Source: Hypericum androsaemum
Lineage: Eukaryota > Streptophyta > Magnoliopsida > Malpighiales > Hypericaceae
Length of the DNA: 64,000 nt
Direction: 5' to 3'
Assembly: GCA_963995505.1 (NCBI GenBank)
Contig: OZ023185.1
Coordinates: 16,503,691 to 16,567,690, forward strand
Numbering within the stretch: the first letter of the stretch is position 1; each line of letters begins with the position of its first letter. Positions 23,084-34,903 of this stretch are shown here, piece after piece. The notes beneath the pieces were generated by a model that saw nothing but the letters and a program-made list of their open reading frames with translations, did no database searches and was not told the DNA's origin. The position numbers and the translations under genes were made by a program.

Positions 23084-24430
23084 TATTTATGCTGACGCAC
23101 AAATAACTGAAAATAAATAATCAAAATCAGATTTCGATTAGCCCCCGAAAAGTGTTGCATCGATGCGGAGACACCTCCCTCAACCAGGGCCGTCGGTCGA
23201 CAGCGACGCCACAGCCGTAACTCTGTAAAAAATATTGGTCCTATTTGACGAAACAAATTAAGAGTAGATATTAGAGATTAAAAAATATATTTGATAAAAT
23301 TAACTAACAAATAACATATTTAAATTAGTAGATTATATATTTTGGTTAAATTTTATTATTAATTTTTAAATTAAGCTTAAATAAAATAATCTAAATTATT
23401 TACTTAAATTAAAATAGTAATAATTTGATATTACTTATTTTGGTTAAATTTACGTCTCAACGATTGAAGAACTTAGTTATTTATTATATTTATGAAATTG
23501 ATTTTTAAGAGATAATAGTTTTGTAAATTTTTTGTTTGAAATATTTTTTATATAATATAATTAATATCAAAATTTTTTGATCAAACATATAATATACAAC
23601 TATCTAGTAAAGATTCATATTCATTAAAAATAGAATAAAAATAACAACAGCATGTAATTTCATATATACTGAATAATTTCATTTTTATTTAAAAACATAC
23701 ACATACTTTAAAATATATTGCGAATGAGAAAAAATTATTTGTTAATTATTTATTTATTCTTTTTGATATTTTTAAAAATAATTATTACAACTTTTTTATC
23801 CGATAGTACTATTGAGAATTTTATTCTCCAAAAATTATTTTATGTTCAGTTAGATGACTTTTGGAATAAAAAATGGATATCATTAATTTGATGTATATTA
23901 AAAATAAAATAATTTGAAATTATTATCTGTAGGAAAAATAAATTTACTAAAAAATGTAACCAAAACTATAAAGGAAAAAAAAGAATTACTACTTTTTTGG
24001 TGGAAAAAAGAATAACTAACTAATCTACTATCTACTGGTAGAATGAAATAACTAACAAATCTACTATTTTACCAAACATGAAGATTGTACTTTCTACTCT
24101 TAATCTACTATCTACTCTTCCTATCTATTTCAACAAACACCCATTATTTATTTAAATATTTCCAGCACGTGTACTTAGTCATCATTTTTTTTATACCACT
24201 TGACATTCATAATTTTATTTTTCTGGGTCGACTAATCATACTTCGAGCTTAATACACCCTCCATTTAACAAAAAGAATCAAGTTCGAGCGAGTAAGATTT
24301 TTAAAAATGTAAATTACTCTCAAGTTCGTTTGACATTTTCGCCCCTAACACCTCTGTATTTCCGAAATAGATTAAAAAGTCTCCGCAGTTCGATTTTATT
24401 ATACGCTCGAGTCCTTCGGTGACGACATTA
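23084..24430. other. Very AT-rich intergenic region
   Basis: Long run of A/T-rich sequence with many short TAAAT/ATTTA repeats. No gene or mobile-element ends recognised. Near 24310 the text GTAAATTACTCTCAAGTTC resembles the outer end of the Mutator-like element at 21697, but no partner end was found. Confidence 0.5.
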
Positions 24431-25130
24431 ATCTATTTATATATTTTTAATATTGAAATGAGTATTATATCCTGGAATTAAAATCAAACTCAAACCGGTT
24501 GTCTTCAGTTCCTCCTCGCATGTGACAAACCTCGTCGATCGGGCCTTCAAATCTTCTTGTCGTCCCGACACCAATGTGTCGTCCTTTTTCCTCTCCTGAC
24601 CTTCGCTGACCAAGCACCAGCATAAAAGAACTAACATCAGTGAGCCTCTCAACTCCCCCGCTCTCCACACCTAAAACAAATTGCAACGGAAGAGCTTTGC
24701 TCCCCTGGTGGAGGGAAAGCGAGCGGCCTGCTAGGATGGCCCCAACGCAGGTGCCGGCGACGAATGTCGAAGAAGTCTGCAATGCTAGCGGAGGTCACTG
24801 ACGCGGAGTCGGAACTGGCGCTCGAGGTGGACGAGTGATGCGCCGGCGACAATTTCGGTGGTGCTGCCATCGTCGATGCAGAGGAGGCGGGTCTTCGTCC
24901 CGGTGGTGGAGTTTGGCCCGGAGGAGGAGGAGCTCCCGCCGGCCCAGAGGAGGAGCAGCAGCGGTTGGGTTAGGTGTCCCCAGGGCGGAGATCGACCTCT
25001 CGCTCCGAAAATTCTCCCTCGACATTTAAGGGAGGTGGCAGCACAGAGAGGAAGACGTCGATGACAGGGGTCGCCGGTCAATGGGGTAGAGGAATTTTTG
25101 GTGTGATCGACGGTAAATGAGAGAGAAATT
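24431..25130. other. GC-rich block with long open frames, unassigned
   Basis: A GC-rich island in AT-rich DNA with overlapping open frames on both strands. One, on the minus strand at 24649-24870, begins MAAPPKLSPAHHSS. Composition is Ser/Pro/Arg-rich and no domain is recognised. It is more likely a captured or decayed gene fragment than a live gene. Confidence 0.35.
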
Positions 25131-25179
25131 ATTAGATAACAAGCCTGACAAATAACGAAGCTAAAAAAACTACAAAAAT

Positions 25180-25815
25180 AAAACGCTCCTATCGGAGCGT
25201 TTTCTGATAAAAAATAAAACGCTCCAGTAAGAGCATTTTTTGGCAAGAAAATAAAACAGTTTTCTTCAATTTTAATTTTTAAATTTTTAGATAATTAATA
25301 AAATAAATTTAATAATTCTATCATACGTTGTCAATGTTTTGCCAAGCTGGACTCGTTATTAGAGATGTTAATTGTCTAATAACATATACTACCATATTTA
25401 CTATACATGTAAAAGTTAGAAAATTAATGGAATCTGAGATTTATTAAGACAAAAATTTAAGAAATTTATTGCAAGATTACATGTATAATGGTTACCACCG
25501 GTAGCAATTAAATGGGACAATTGAAATTAAATTGCTGCAAATCGAAATCACGGGGTCCGGTAAAAAACTCAAAAATTACATAGTTAAAGGTAAGAAAAGA
25601 AAACGCTCGCACTGCCGTTAAAGGTAAAAAAATAAAAGTGAAAAAAAACGCTCCCCTGGGAGCGTTTTCTGGTTCAAAAACAAAACGCTCTCCCTGGAGC
25701 GGTTTTTGGCCAGCCGAGCCGAGAATATCTCCGTCACCGGGGGCAGCTCGGCTTGACTGAAAACGCTCTAGCTGGAGCGATTTTATTCGAAAACGCTCCT
25801 CCGGCAGCGGTTTCG
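25180..25815. repeat. Cluster of six short palindromes, core AAAACGCTCC/GGAGCGTTTT
   Basis: The six units are: 25180-25203 (arms AAAACGCTCC/GGAGCGTTTT, 4-base loop, perfect); about 25216-25240 (imperfect); 25645-25668 (arms AAAACGCTCCC/GGGAGCGTTTT, 2-base loop, perfect); about 25682-25707; about 25760-25785; and about 25788-25815. Loops and outer bases differ while the stem word is kept. A related half-unit lies near 25600. The region between the two groups (25260-25590) is AT-rich. No gene in the region explains the pattern. Confidence 0.85.
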
Positions 25816-26391
25816 TGCGAAGCAAAAATGTTCTGCGGGTTTCCGGCTCGACCCCAGACAAGGAAAACATTCACCGACAACCCCATTCAAGAAATTGTCA
25901 GGGAAATAAACCCCTTTTGGAAAATTACTCGAATTTCTCACTTCCGCATCCCACTTTTTTGTCTTTAAGCTGACTCTAAAAAATATTTTTTCTAGAAATC
26001 TCATAATGATTAAATCGCATCAAGCCTTGTAAAATTTAAAAATAACTTAATTAAATTTATCGAATAATGAAATCATAATAACAAAGCATACCGAATGATA
26101 TTTAACTATAATAAATGAGCGTTGTAGTGAGTGCTGACTCATCAAATAAAACATAGATAGAGATGAAATTTGAACAATATTTAATATTACAGCAAACTTA
26201 TGTAATAGAAAATAAATACTGAATTTTTTATACTATGATGTCTTGATATTTACGAAACTGATCATAAGAATTTTTAACGGTGAGAAAATTTTCTAAATAA
26301 AATATTGTGCTCGGCGGGCGGGCTCCATCTTAATTAACCTATAATAATTGTTACCATTGTATTTTTATGAAATCTAGGGGCGAGCTTTATA

Positions 26392-26455
<64 letters not shown>

Positions 26456-27039
26456 AACAATTATATCTTAAATCGTGTTCTATTCTCTACTCGAGATTCT
26501 AACTACTTGATGCGAGAAATTCTCTCGCCGTAAAATTCAATAAAAAAAAATTCGCAGGAAGAAAAGAACACATCGATAAAATAGAATCTGCCTAGACGTT
26601 CATATCGCTAAGTTTAATTTTGCACCGTCGGGATAAAAAAAGGTTAATCGCCCGCAAACTATCTAAATATACACATCCACTTAGATTAATTAATAAGGAG
26701 TTATTTTAGTTTAACCGATTCTCGAGTTTGAGTCCTTCAAGATATATCAGTATTAAACATTTGTTGGTAAAATTTTGCCGGGTTTCACTGATTCGAATCT
26801 GGATTTGTTGGTATAATTGATCCGAGTATTAATACCTGTAATACTTGTTTCTCGTCAATCTAATGATACAAATTCGGACTTTTTTACCGCTCCCTTTCTG
26901 CGAAGCTTTCTTCACCTACTCCACCCGCCAACCTGTTTTAACAGGCCTCAACTAACTCCCCCACCGTCGTTTCGTCTTCAAGAAGACACCCACCCGCCCA
27001 GCTTCAATTGATGTTTATTGATACCCAGAGAGGAGAGCA
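25816..27039. other. Intergenic, AT-rich (promoter side of arogenate dehydratase)
   Basis: No coding region recognised. It includes a long TA microsatellite and a dispersed repeat with GAGTTTGAGTCCTTCAAG (about 26716). The last 150 bases before the ATG are C-rich, as in many plant 5' leaders. Confidence 0.5.
26397..26451. repeat. (TA)n microsatellite
   Basis: Uninterrupted TA run of about 27 repeats. Confidence 0.95.
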
Positions 27040-30000
27040 ATGGCCTTGGCTTTGAAGTCAACTGCTGTACTGGGTCCCGATGCTTACCCTCGCGCGAGCC
27101 TTTTCCGGGTCAGACCCATGGCCCGGGTCTGCTTTGGGCCGGTTCGCTTCGGCGAGACGACGAGGGCCGATTCTGGTCGGGCCGTTGACGAGAAAGACGG
27201 CGGGGCCGACGCGCCTAAGAGCTTGCAGAAACATTTCAACTTCTTCCCAAGTTAGTTTTTTTTTTTTGCTTCATTTTGGTTTTGGTAAGATAGGAAATTG
27301 AGGGGCTGTTTTTTTTCTGATTTCTGATATTCCGAGTCGAGCACTGCCGAACTCTCAATGATGTCTCCCTATGTGAGGGGGGCTGGTTGTGTGTGTTCGG
27401 ATGTGACAATTTTCAAGATAGGGTCTTTGTGTCGTCTTAGTGAGTGTATTGGTTGTGGTTCTTGTGGGTATGCTTGAGAATTGCTTCAAGTAGAGGGAAG
27501 GAATCCGGTGATCATAGAATAAGGGCAGTTGCTCTCCACATTGCTTCCTAGGAAGACCCATTGTCGATTGGTACGAAGAGACTTTCAATGCGTCGTTTAA
27601 TGGAGGCGTAGAACGGAAGCTGCTCCCGTTTCGTACTGAAGTTAAGGGATCCTCTCAATTTACTGGTCTCTATCAATGAGTCAGTCGAGCACGAAGGTTG
27701 AATAAGACTGTCATAGAATGATGCTTAAAGTTCGCTGTGTACGTCCAAACCACTGCTTGGTTTGGACTGTGTTCGTCATCTATAACGTAGTTAGTAATAA
27801 CCGGTTGATCTCTTTGCTTGTGGCGTTTCGCAAATAGTAGAAATTCCTGAAAAGAATCAGGTGTAGAAGTTGGAAACGATTCGTCGCTTTGTTCTCTTTA
27901 TTTTCATTCCCGGTGCTTAACATTCAGATTTAAGTTGTATTGCATGCTACTCTTGTTGGGTTCAGCTTCGGCGCTTAATGTTGAACAAATTTTTCTTTTT
28001 CTGTGATTCAATTATCGAAATTGCAGGACCGTTGTCTGTTGCTGATTTTTCTGTTGGCCCGAATGATGGTAAACAATTGCGGATATCCTTCAAGGCACAA
28101 CACCCATCCAAATGCTTTTTCTCTACTTAGTTTTTTTGGGATGTAGAAGCAAACACGGGGTTTCTTTGCCTCATTATGTTTTTATTGACTTGACATCGCA
28201 GGGTTTAAAAGGCTCGTACAGTGAGGAAGCAGCACTGAAAGCCTACCCAAAATATGAAACGGTACCCTGCGAAGAGTTTGAGGATGCCTTTAAGGTTCGG
28301 CCTAGCTTTTTGGTTATTATACCCTGTGAAACAGTACCCTGTGCAGCACACTCAATAAACGACGCTGGCCATAAAGTGGTTAACATATTAGTCGCTCTCG
28401 TCAATGCAAGATTGGTTATCTGATCCATCATGGTTGCTAGGCCTTGTAACTCTAATTTGTTAATACATTTTTAACTTCATGTCAGGCTGTTGAATTATGG
28501 ATTGTCGATAAAGCAATTCTCCCGATTGAGAGTTCTTCTGGTGGAAGCATTCACAGAAACTATGATTTACTCCTCCGTCATAGACTTCATATTGTTGGTG
28601 AAGTACAACTGCCGATCAATTTCTGTCTTTTGGCGTTGCCGGGCGTGAGAGCAGAACAATTAAAACGTGTCATGAGCCACCCACAGGTTACTCTATTCAA
28701 CTCTTTCTTAATGTAATTCGGCAAAGAGTTATATGTACTTGACCCGGCGAGTTTCTTGTTTGGAAAGCAAAAGGACAAGGTTAGCAGTTTTGGCTGCATA
28801 AAATGGGTGTCATTGCCCTTTGCTGTCCTGGATCTGCTCGGGGAGCTCTTTATTGTTGCCTTGGCATGCTTATTGCACAAGTATGCAATCCCTTTAGCTA
28901 CTCTAACTTGTAGAATATATCAGTTCAAGTAGTTGAATCTTGCAGTATAGTGGCGATTGCTACTTATTGTAGAGCGTCTCTATGCTGCAATTGCTACCAA
29001 CTGCTGGTCTACCAACCTGAACTGTGTGCTTGATCAAATTTTCTCTTTGGTTAAATTAGGTCAAAACAGGAAGTACTTGGGGGTATCTTTTTCAGGACTT
29101 CGTTTGCATTAATAGGTCATTGCAAGCCCTCTCGTTTCCACTTCATCCCCAAAGCATAAAATGCGTATTTGTATTGGCTGTTAGGTGTCAATATTGTTTC
29201 TGTTATTTATCATGATACTTGTTTGTGGTGCTTAGGTGCGTATGATTTTTAACTTGGGACTTACTCTTTCAGGCTCTTGATTGTAGCGAGATTTTCTTGT
29301 CTAAGTTAGGAGTCACCAGAGAAAATGTTGATGATACAGCCGCCGCCGCTCAGGTGATCTCTTGTGGGCCTCTTTCACAACTTCACTTGATCGCTCAACA
29401 TATCTTGTCATAATTCATTTGGTTTTTATTTTAGTATATAGCTTCAAATGATCTAAGAGATGTTGGTGCTGTGGCTAGTGCACGAGCTTCAGAAATATAC
29501 GGGCTTAGCATCCTGGCAGAGAAAATCCAGGTGACAATCATAGTCTTTTGAGATCTCGTGATCAGATATCTTGTTGAAATTCGATAATAGTATCAGGAAG
29601 GTAGTTAGAAATGCGAGGATCCAGTTCACTAGTATTTTCCTCATCTTTCTCTTATGCAGGATGACCCTGAAGATATTACTCGTTTCCTGGTTCTTGCAAG
29701 GGATCCAATAATGCCAAGGAAAAATAAGCCCTATAAGGTGACGTCGTCACGGAAAATTTCTGTGGAAAGCCATTACTTAGATGATTGCACCTATTTACTC
29801 AACCATCTTTGTATTTGCAGACAAGCGTTGTATTCACTTTAGATGAAGGGCCGGGTGTGTTATTCAAGGCCTTGGCAGTGTTTGCTTTGAGGGAAATAAA
29901 TTTGACAAAGGTATTTGTAGATTTTCTTTGTTTCTATAGCTGTGTTCATAAGGCCTGCCAATCACACCATTTAACTCTGTTACAGATCGAAAGCCGTCCC

Positions 30001-30426
30001 CAGCGAAAGCGGCCCTTAAGAGTAGTGGATGACTCGAATACTGGAACTGCCAAGTGAGAAATGCTCATGTTACTTTTGAATGAAGATAATCTATGATATT
30101 TGTCTGATGCATGCCTTTTTCTCCAGGTACTTTGACTATCTTTTCTATATTGATTTTGAGGCTTCAATGGCCGATCCTCGTGCCCAAAATGCGTTAGGGC
30201 ATCTGCAGGTCAGTTATCATTCCACTTCCAGGTTGCATTATGCCTCTGCTATTGCTATTGCTATTGCTTGGTTGCTGCATGAGAATACCATACATATATC
30301 GTGCATTGACCGCAACGCCTTGCGATTATGATTTAACAGTGCTGTTGCCTTTCCTTTTTTCCACTGTAGGAGTTCGCAACGTTCCTTCGGGTTCTTGGTT
30401 GCTATCCGATGGATACAGGTAGCTAG
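27040..30426 (+). CDS. ADT: Arogenate/prephenate dehydratase, chloroplast (11 exons, 374 aa)
   Basis: Exons are 27040-27250, 28027-28094, 28202-28294, 28486-28686, 29273-29353, 29435-29530, 29660-29737, 29821-29910, 29986-30053, 30127-30208 and 30370-30426. All phases agree and give 374 residues. The enzyme makes phenylalanine from arogenate in plastids. Residues 1 to about 90 look like a transit peptide. The dehydratase domain starts [20 protein letters not shown]. It contains [20 protein letters not shown] and the catalytic TRF triad at residues 257-259 ([11 protein letters not shown]). A regulatory ACT domain follows ([21 protein letters not shown]) with the ligand-binding ESRP motif (308-311). 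The many-intron structure fits the ADT1/ADT2 group, since Arabidopsis ADT3-6 lack introns. The second intron has a GC donor (CAAG|GCACAA). Start chosen as the first ATG of the transit-peptide frame. No frame breaks. Confidence 0.94.
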
Positions 30427-30970
30427 TCTGGTGCGTCTTCAACGAAGCGCGGATCTGTGGATAAACCGAGCTATCCGAATTTCGACATTGCAAGGTCTAT
30501 TACCATAATGGTCAAAGTCCCCGGCTTACAGATAAAGAGACAGACTCCATGGTTTATTTGTATCATACAAGGAATAAACGCCTTATTATGCTGTACATTA
30601 AGCTTATCAGACATTTCCATGTCACCTTCTAGTTGATCAACATCGTCATTTGGAGTTTCCCATCAAAGATTGTACTGGTAAACGATATAGTCCATCCCCG
30701 ATAAGAAACTCGAAAATCTATACTGTTGGTTATATCATGTCATATTTATATAGACGATTATAAAATTTTACCGCCTAAAACCGTATTACATGTGCATAAA
30801 TATTATTTTGAAACTATACTTCATTATCTGCAAAGTGGAGAGCCCCTTGTCTGGCTCTCCTTTTCTTTATTAAGAAAAAGAATATGCCGCTGAAAAAAGT
30901 ACATGACCATTATCGTATAAATAAATGAGAAACATTTGTATTCGCAATAAAAAAGGTTGATAAATGATCA
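30427..30970. other. 3' flank of arogenate dehydratase
   Basis: Presumed 3' UTR and spacer. No second gene recognised. Confidence 0.5.
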
Positions 30971-32070
30971 TTGTTTTTGAGACGGTAGTTGGACCGGTCG
31001 GACCGTGAATCAGAGCCTTGGGCGGGTCAGAAAACTAGGTACGTATGTTTACCTAACGAACCGGATGATTTTCGGTCAGACCGGACGTTTGGCTCAGATT
31101 TTTGACCCGGAAAAATCCGGTTCGTTAGGTCAGGTGCACTGGAAGGGCAAAAATCAGAAAACCTGGTTCTATTTTTTACTAATTTTGCACCCGATTCTTC
31201 CCCCAACCCCATCACAGAGCTCTAGTTGACAAAGCCGAAGACGGCGACGGCAACTTCTCCTTCAACCTGGAAAGCGGCGACGGTGGTGGGAAGCCCAGCC
31301 ACCGACGTTCCTGACCTTCAAGGAGTTAAACGTCTCCCTGGCCCAATCGATTGTCACCGCGTCGAAATCGTTGTCGTCGACGATAGCCTTGACCATCTTC
31401 CGGAGCTACTCCTTGAGGTCCACCACCGCCGGATCGGAATCAACCACCCGTCTTCGCCATTAGACTAACAATCACCACAGTCCTTCTAACTATTTCCTTT
31501 TTTTCTCTTGTTCTAAGAAAGGAAGAAAAAAAGAGATGAAAAACGAGGGGAAAATAAAAAATAGAGTAGGAAAGAAGACCATGAAAATTGAAAAGACTAA
31601 AAGTCTAAAAGAGAAGAAGTGAACTATAAGAGGAAAAGAGGGGAAAAGAAAAAATTGAGCAGGAAAGACTAAAGAAGAAGAAGAAGAAAAGAGAGGAGAG
31701 AGAGATTAGAGTAATAATAAATTGGTAAAGCTTCGAGAAATGTAAGGCTTTAAAAAAGCCTAGAAATTTCATGGGTCCCTTAAGATATTTTATAGGTTAA
31801 AAAAGGGAAAAGTGATGCTTGTCAGAAGTCTAGAAGTTTCCTTCTAAAAAAAGAAGCCCAGACGTTCCATGCAGTACCCTAATATGTGTAATATATATGA
31901 TAAAAAAACTCCGGTCCACCTGGCGGTTTGACCGGTCGGACCGGTCGATCCGGAGGATGGGACAAATCTCGGGTCACTCTCCGGGTCGTTTTTGAAAACA
32001 ATGTAAATGATCCAACAAATAATCACATATACATCATTTTTTACTGTTAATTTTATTGCTATAATCACGA
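30971..32070. repeat. Degenerate transposon-like block with ACCGGTCGGACCG motifs
   Basis: GGACCGGTCGGACCG occurs near the left end (about 30991-31006) and related GACCGGTCGGACCGGTCGAT near the right end (about 31930-31950), with CCGGGTC-rich text beside each. A hairpin (31051-31130) sits at the left. The centre (about 31200-31470) is GC-rich with an open frame of no known domain, followed by a purine-rich stretch (31500-31710). It may be an old DNA transposon carrying captured sequence, but ends and target duplication could not be fixed. Confidence 0.4.
31051..31130. repeat. Hairpin with 15-bp perfect arms
   Basis: ACCTAACGAACCGGA (31051-31065) and TCCGGTTCGTTAGGT (31116-31130) are exact reverse complements. 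The inner bases TTTTCGGTCA and TGACCCGGAAAA extend the stem imperfectly to about 27 bp. Confidence 0.85.
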
Positions 32071-32689
32071 ATCTGATTTAATTCACAAAGTTCAAACGAA
32101 TCTGGTCCACCGAGACGTCTTGATGTCATTCAAACCTCTTTCCCAGAACTTTCCTTCCAATTTTCTACAATCAAACAGAGAGTAAAATAAGGAATCAATT
32201 GACCGTTAGACCGACAAGACACCAAACGAAGACCAATAACCCCTCCTGACCATCCACAATCGTACATAGTGGGGGTGTGGGATCACCGTAAAAATAATTC
32301 CAAAATTCCAACTCGGACATTCCAACTTGTCCCTTTTATTACCAAACAAATAATAATATGACTGGGAATTTTGAAATAATTCTAATTTAATCAACAATTT
32401 TTGAATTTGAGTTCTTAAAAAATGTATCAGTACTGAATATTTGTCCGGTAAACTCTGTCGATCCAACACGCGAGTCAAATCTGAATTACTCAACGCAACA
32501 ACAAGTATCTCGATATCGAACTTGTATAAACCAAAAAAAAAACAAATAGCGATCAGACAACAAGTGACCAGGTTCAATGAACCAATAAAGGTGTCCCTAA
32601 ACTCCGTCACAGGTACTTCCATGCCCTTTTAAATTCACATTCCCCAGACGACCAATTATAAAGTCACGAGATGTCCCCGTAGAAATTAC

Positions 32690-34200
32690 TTCTTCTCTTC
32701 ACTCTGGACAAGCTATTTGCCTCATTTGTGATCATGTAGATGCAGTTGTCGTACTGTCGTTTATATACTTGAGAGGTATAGCTTCGTTACTGATCTGAAG
32801 TACTTGGAGGCGGACGACCATTGCTCTCGAGACATTCAGGTAACTTGCAATTAGCCTAATCTTTTTATAAGTAAAATGTATATCTCGGTTGAAATAATTA
32901 CATCAGTGTGCTTATAAGCACAAATCCCCTCCACGAGATTAAAAAGACATATCTATGTAGTATTTACATGCAACATGAAAGGATAAGAGGACCGAGTTCA
33001 AATTTTGTTCCCTCCACTGTAAACCATACATGGGTTTACTCCTGTTATTGAAAAATCAATAGTACACATACTGTGTATTAATGAAGAATATTACGACTTA
33101 CGTGCGTCTACAATCGCACTAAATTAACCAGGAGATTTTTGAACTCGTTAGATTTTTTTGGTTACATCTCAAAATTCTCACCGTTTTAAATATGAATTAG
33201 TCTTCATAGTGATACCCAGATACATTGTGGTCGAAAAAATGTTCCATAAGCTTCAAGATTAAACCTTAGAGGTAGATATAATACACGTGAGATTTTAAAG
33301 AAAAGGAAGATGTTAGTAGTCGTATTCATACACGAAAAATGTTGTTCATACATGGATAAACCGTCTTTTAAGTACGAACATGGCACATTGGCATAAGCTT
33401 GAGAACCTGGCATTTATTTTTATTTATTTATTTTTTGGAACAGAAAATTGTAGCTTATAGTATTTATATATTGCTGGGTCGCGTCACATGCATATATTAT
33501 CTATTTGTAGTGCCATTCCCCTTAATATTTTATTCGTCATGCGTAAGCATATCGTTATTTGCAGTATGAAATCTCTAAAAGGGTGCCTTTATCCAAAAAA
33601 AGAAAATCTTAATGGTGGTTTCAACGTATTAACCGCCTGTTGATTATGATATTGGAACTAATACAAACTCTTAATACGATGAAACTTTGGCTGCTATAGT
33701 CGTATCAGGTTCGAATCTGAAGTAGTTAAAAGTTCGACTTTTACAAAAAAAGTTGTTAAATACCAAATCAATCATGTGCTTGGTCCATATTGAAGTTTTC
33801 TATCATTTTCTACCTTTATGGGTATGAACTTGGGCAATGAATGTAGATGATGATTCAACCAAGTGTGTTAATCTGTTGCAGAAGGAGCTCGACGAGGAGA
33901 CTAAATTCGGAGATCAGAACCTTTCTTGGTGCTGTTATGTGGATGAATGTGTGCTCGAATCTGTATGCAGAGAGTGGAATGCAGGGTAAACACGAAGAAC
34001 CTGCAGTTTCTATGTAGTGGAAGCATACGAAGCCTCGAGCTGCTCCCTTGCACTTCAAACGGTTCCCCCAATGAGTTCTTCAACCGTCGGATTCTACCGA
34101 TGGAATCGGATTTCGCTTACCACGATCAAGTTCACTAAAGGGCTTTATAGAGCATAAGGTAGGAAGCCAGGAAGTGTTCTGGTTTGGTGAGTGAGAAAGA
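32690..34200 (+). other. Possible two-exon transcript or decayed gene, unrecognised
   Basis: A GC-balanced stretch ending GAGACATTCAG followed by GTAACTTGC (donor at about 32841) and a stretch starting after TTTGTTGCAG (about 33881) could be joined. The downstream frame reads RRLNSEIRTFLGAVMWMNVC and stops after KHEEPAVSM. The upstream frame contains a stop (SLLI, stop, STWRRTTIALETF), so if this was ever a protein gene it is broken. No family recognised. The sequence between is AT-rich. A noncoding transcript is equally possible. Confidence 0.2.
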
Positions 34201-34536
34201 GTTCCCCTTGGAAACTTCAGTGTTACACATCGGATGGTTGCTGCAGAAGCCTCCGCAATGAGATGACGACAAGTTGCGATTTCCGGATCTGTCTCATTTC
34301 TCTTTTCCATTTGTTAGGACATCCTTATTGTCCCAGAATATGCCATCTTTCTTGCTTTTATGTTACAAAGAATTGAATCTGGATACCAAGTGTAAAGGCG
34401 TCGTGATTGCTATTAAATTTGTATCTTGCATTTTGGTCCATTTGGCTCTAACAACGAGTTAAAGATGCCAATGGAGGACAGACAATTCTCATTCATCTTC
34501 TCAATTAAATCCCACATCAACCAGCCTCTCTGAAGC

Positions 34537-34835
34537 AGGGGACCGGATTTGGTCCTGGAACATAGAATCTAGGATCAATCTAGATGGCAAACTATTCAAT
34601 ATATACAGAGTAAACTATTCGATCATAACTAAGTAAACTATTGAATCATAATTGAGTAAACTGGGTATCCAATCCCTTTTATCCGGGACGGGATAAACAC
34701 GGACCATTGAATCATAACCAAATAAACCATTAGATCATAACTGGGTAAATCATTAGATCATAACTGAATAAACCATTGGATCGTCCAGAACGGTCCTGGT
34801 TGGATTTGGCCTTTCAGGACTAAATCCGCTCCCCT
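34537..34835. mobile_element. Non-autonomous DNA element with internal 23-bp repeats (copy B)
   Basis: Inverted ends are AGGGGACCGGATTTGGTCCT on the left and, read on the minus strand, AGGGGAGCGGATTTAGTCCT on the right, with two differences in 20. The inside carries about seven diverged copies of a unit close to AAACCATTAGATCATAACTG. The left end continues into GGAACATAGAATCTAGGATC, as at copy A (1714). No target duplication was found, so the superfamily is open. Confidence 0.65.
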
Positions 34836-34903
34836 AAACCAATGGGTAACTTGTGATTCTGAACCTAAATTTGGAAACCTTAAAAAGGACAGTTTCCCTC
34901 TTT

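Noticed and set aside
25180..25815. Possible CRISPR-like array from repeated palindromes
   Set aside because: Plant nuclear DNA, uneven spacing, no spacers of constant size and no cas genes.
27355..27588. Minus-strand frame in ADT intron 1
   Set aside because: No domain and no conserved start; lies in an intron of a well-supported gene.
33640..33750. SINE-like B box GGTTCGAATCT near 33708
   Set aside because: No proper A box at the right distance and no family tail.
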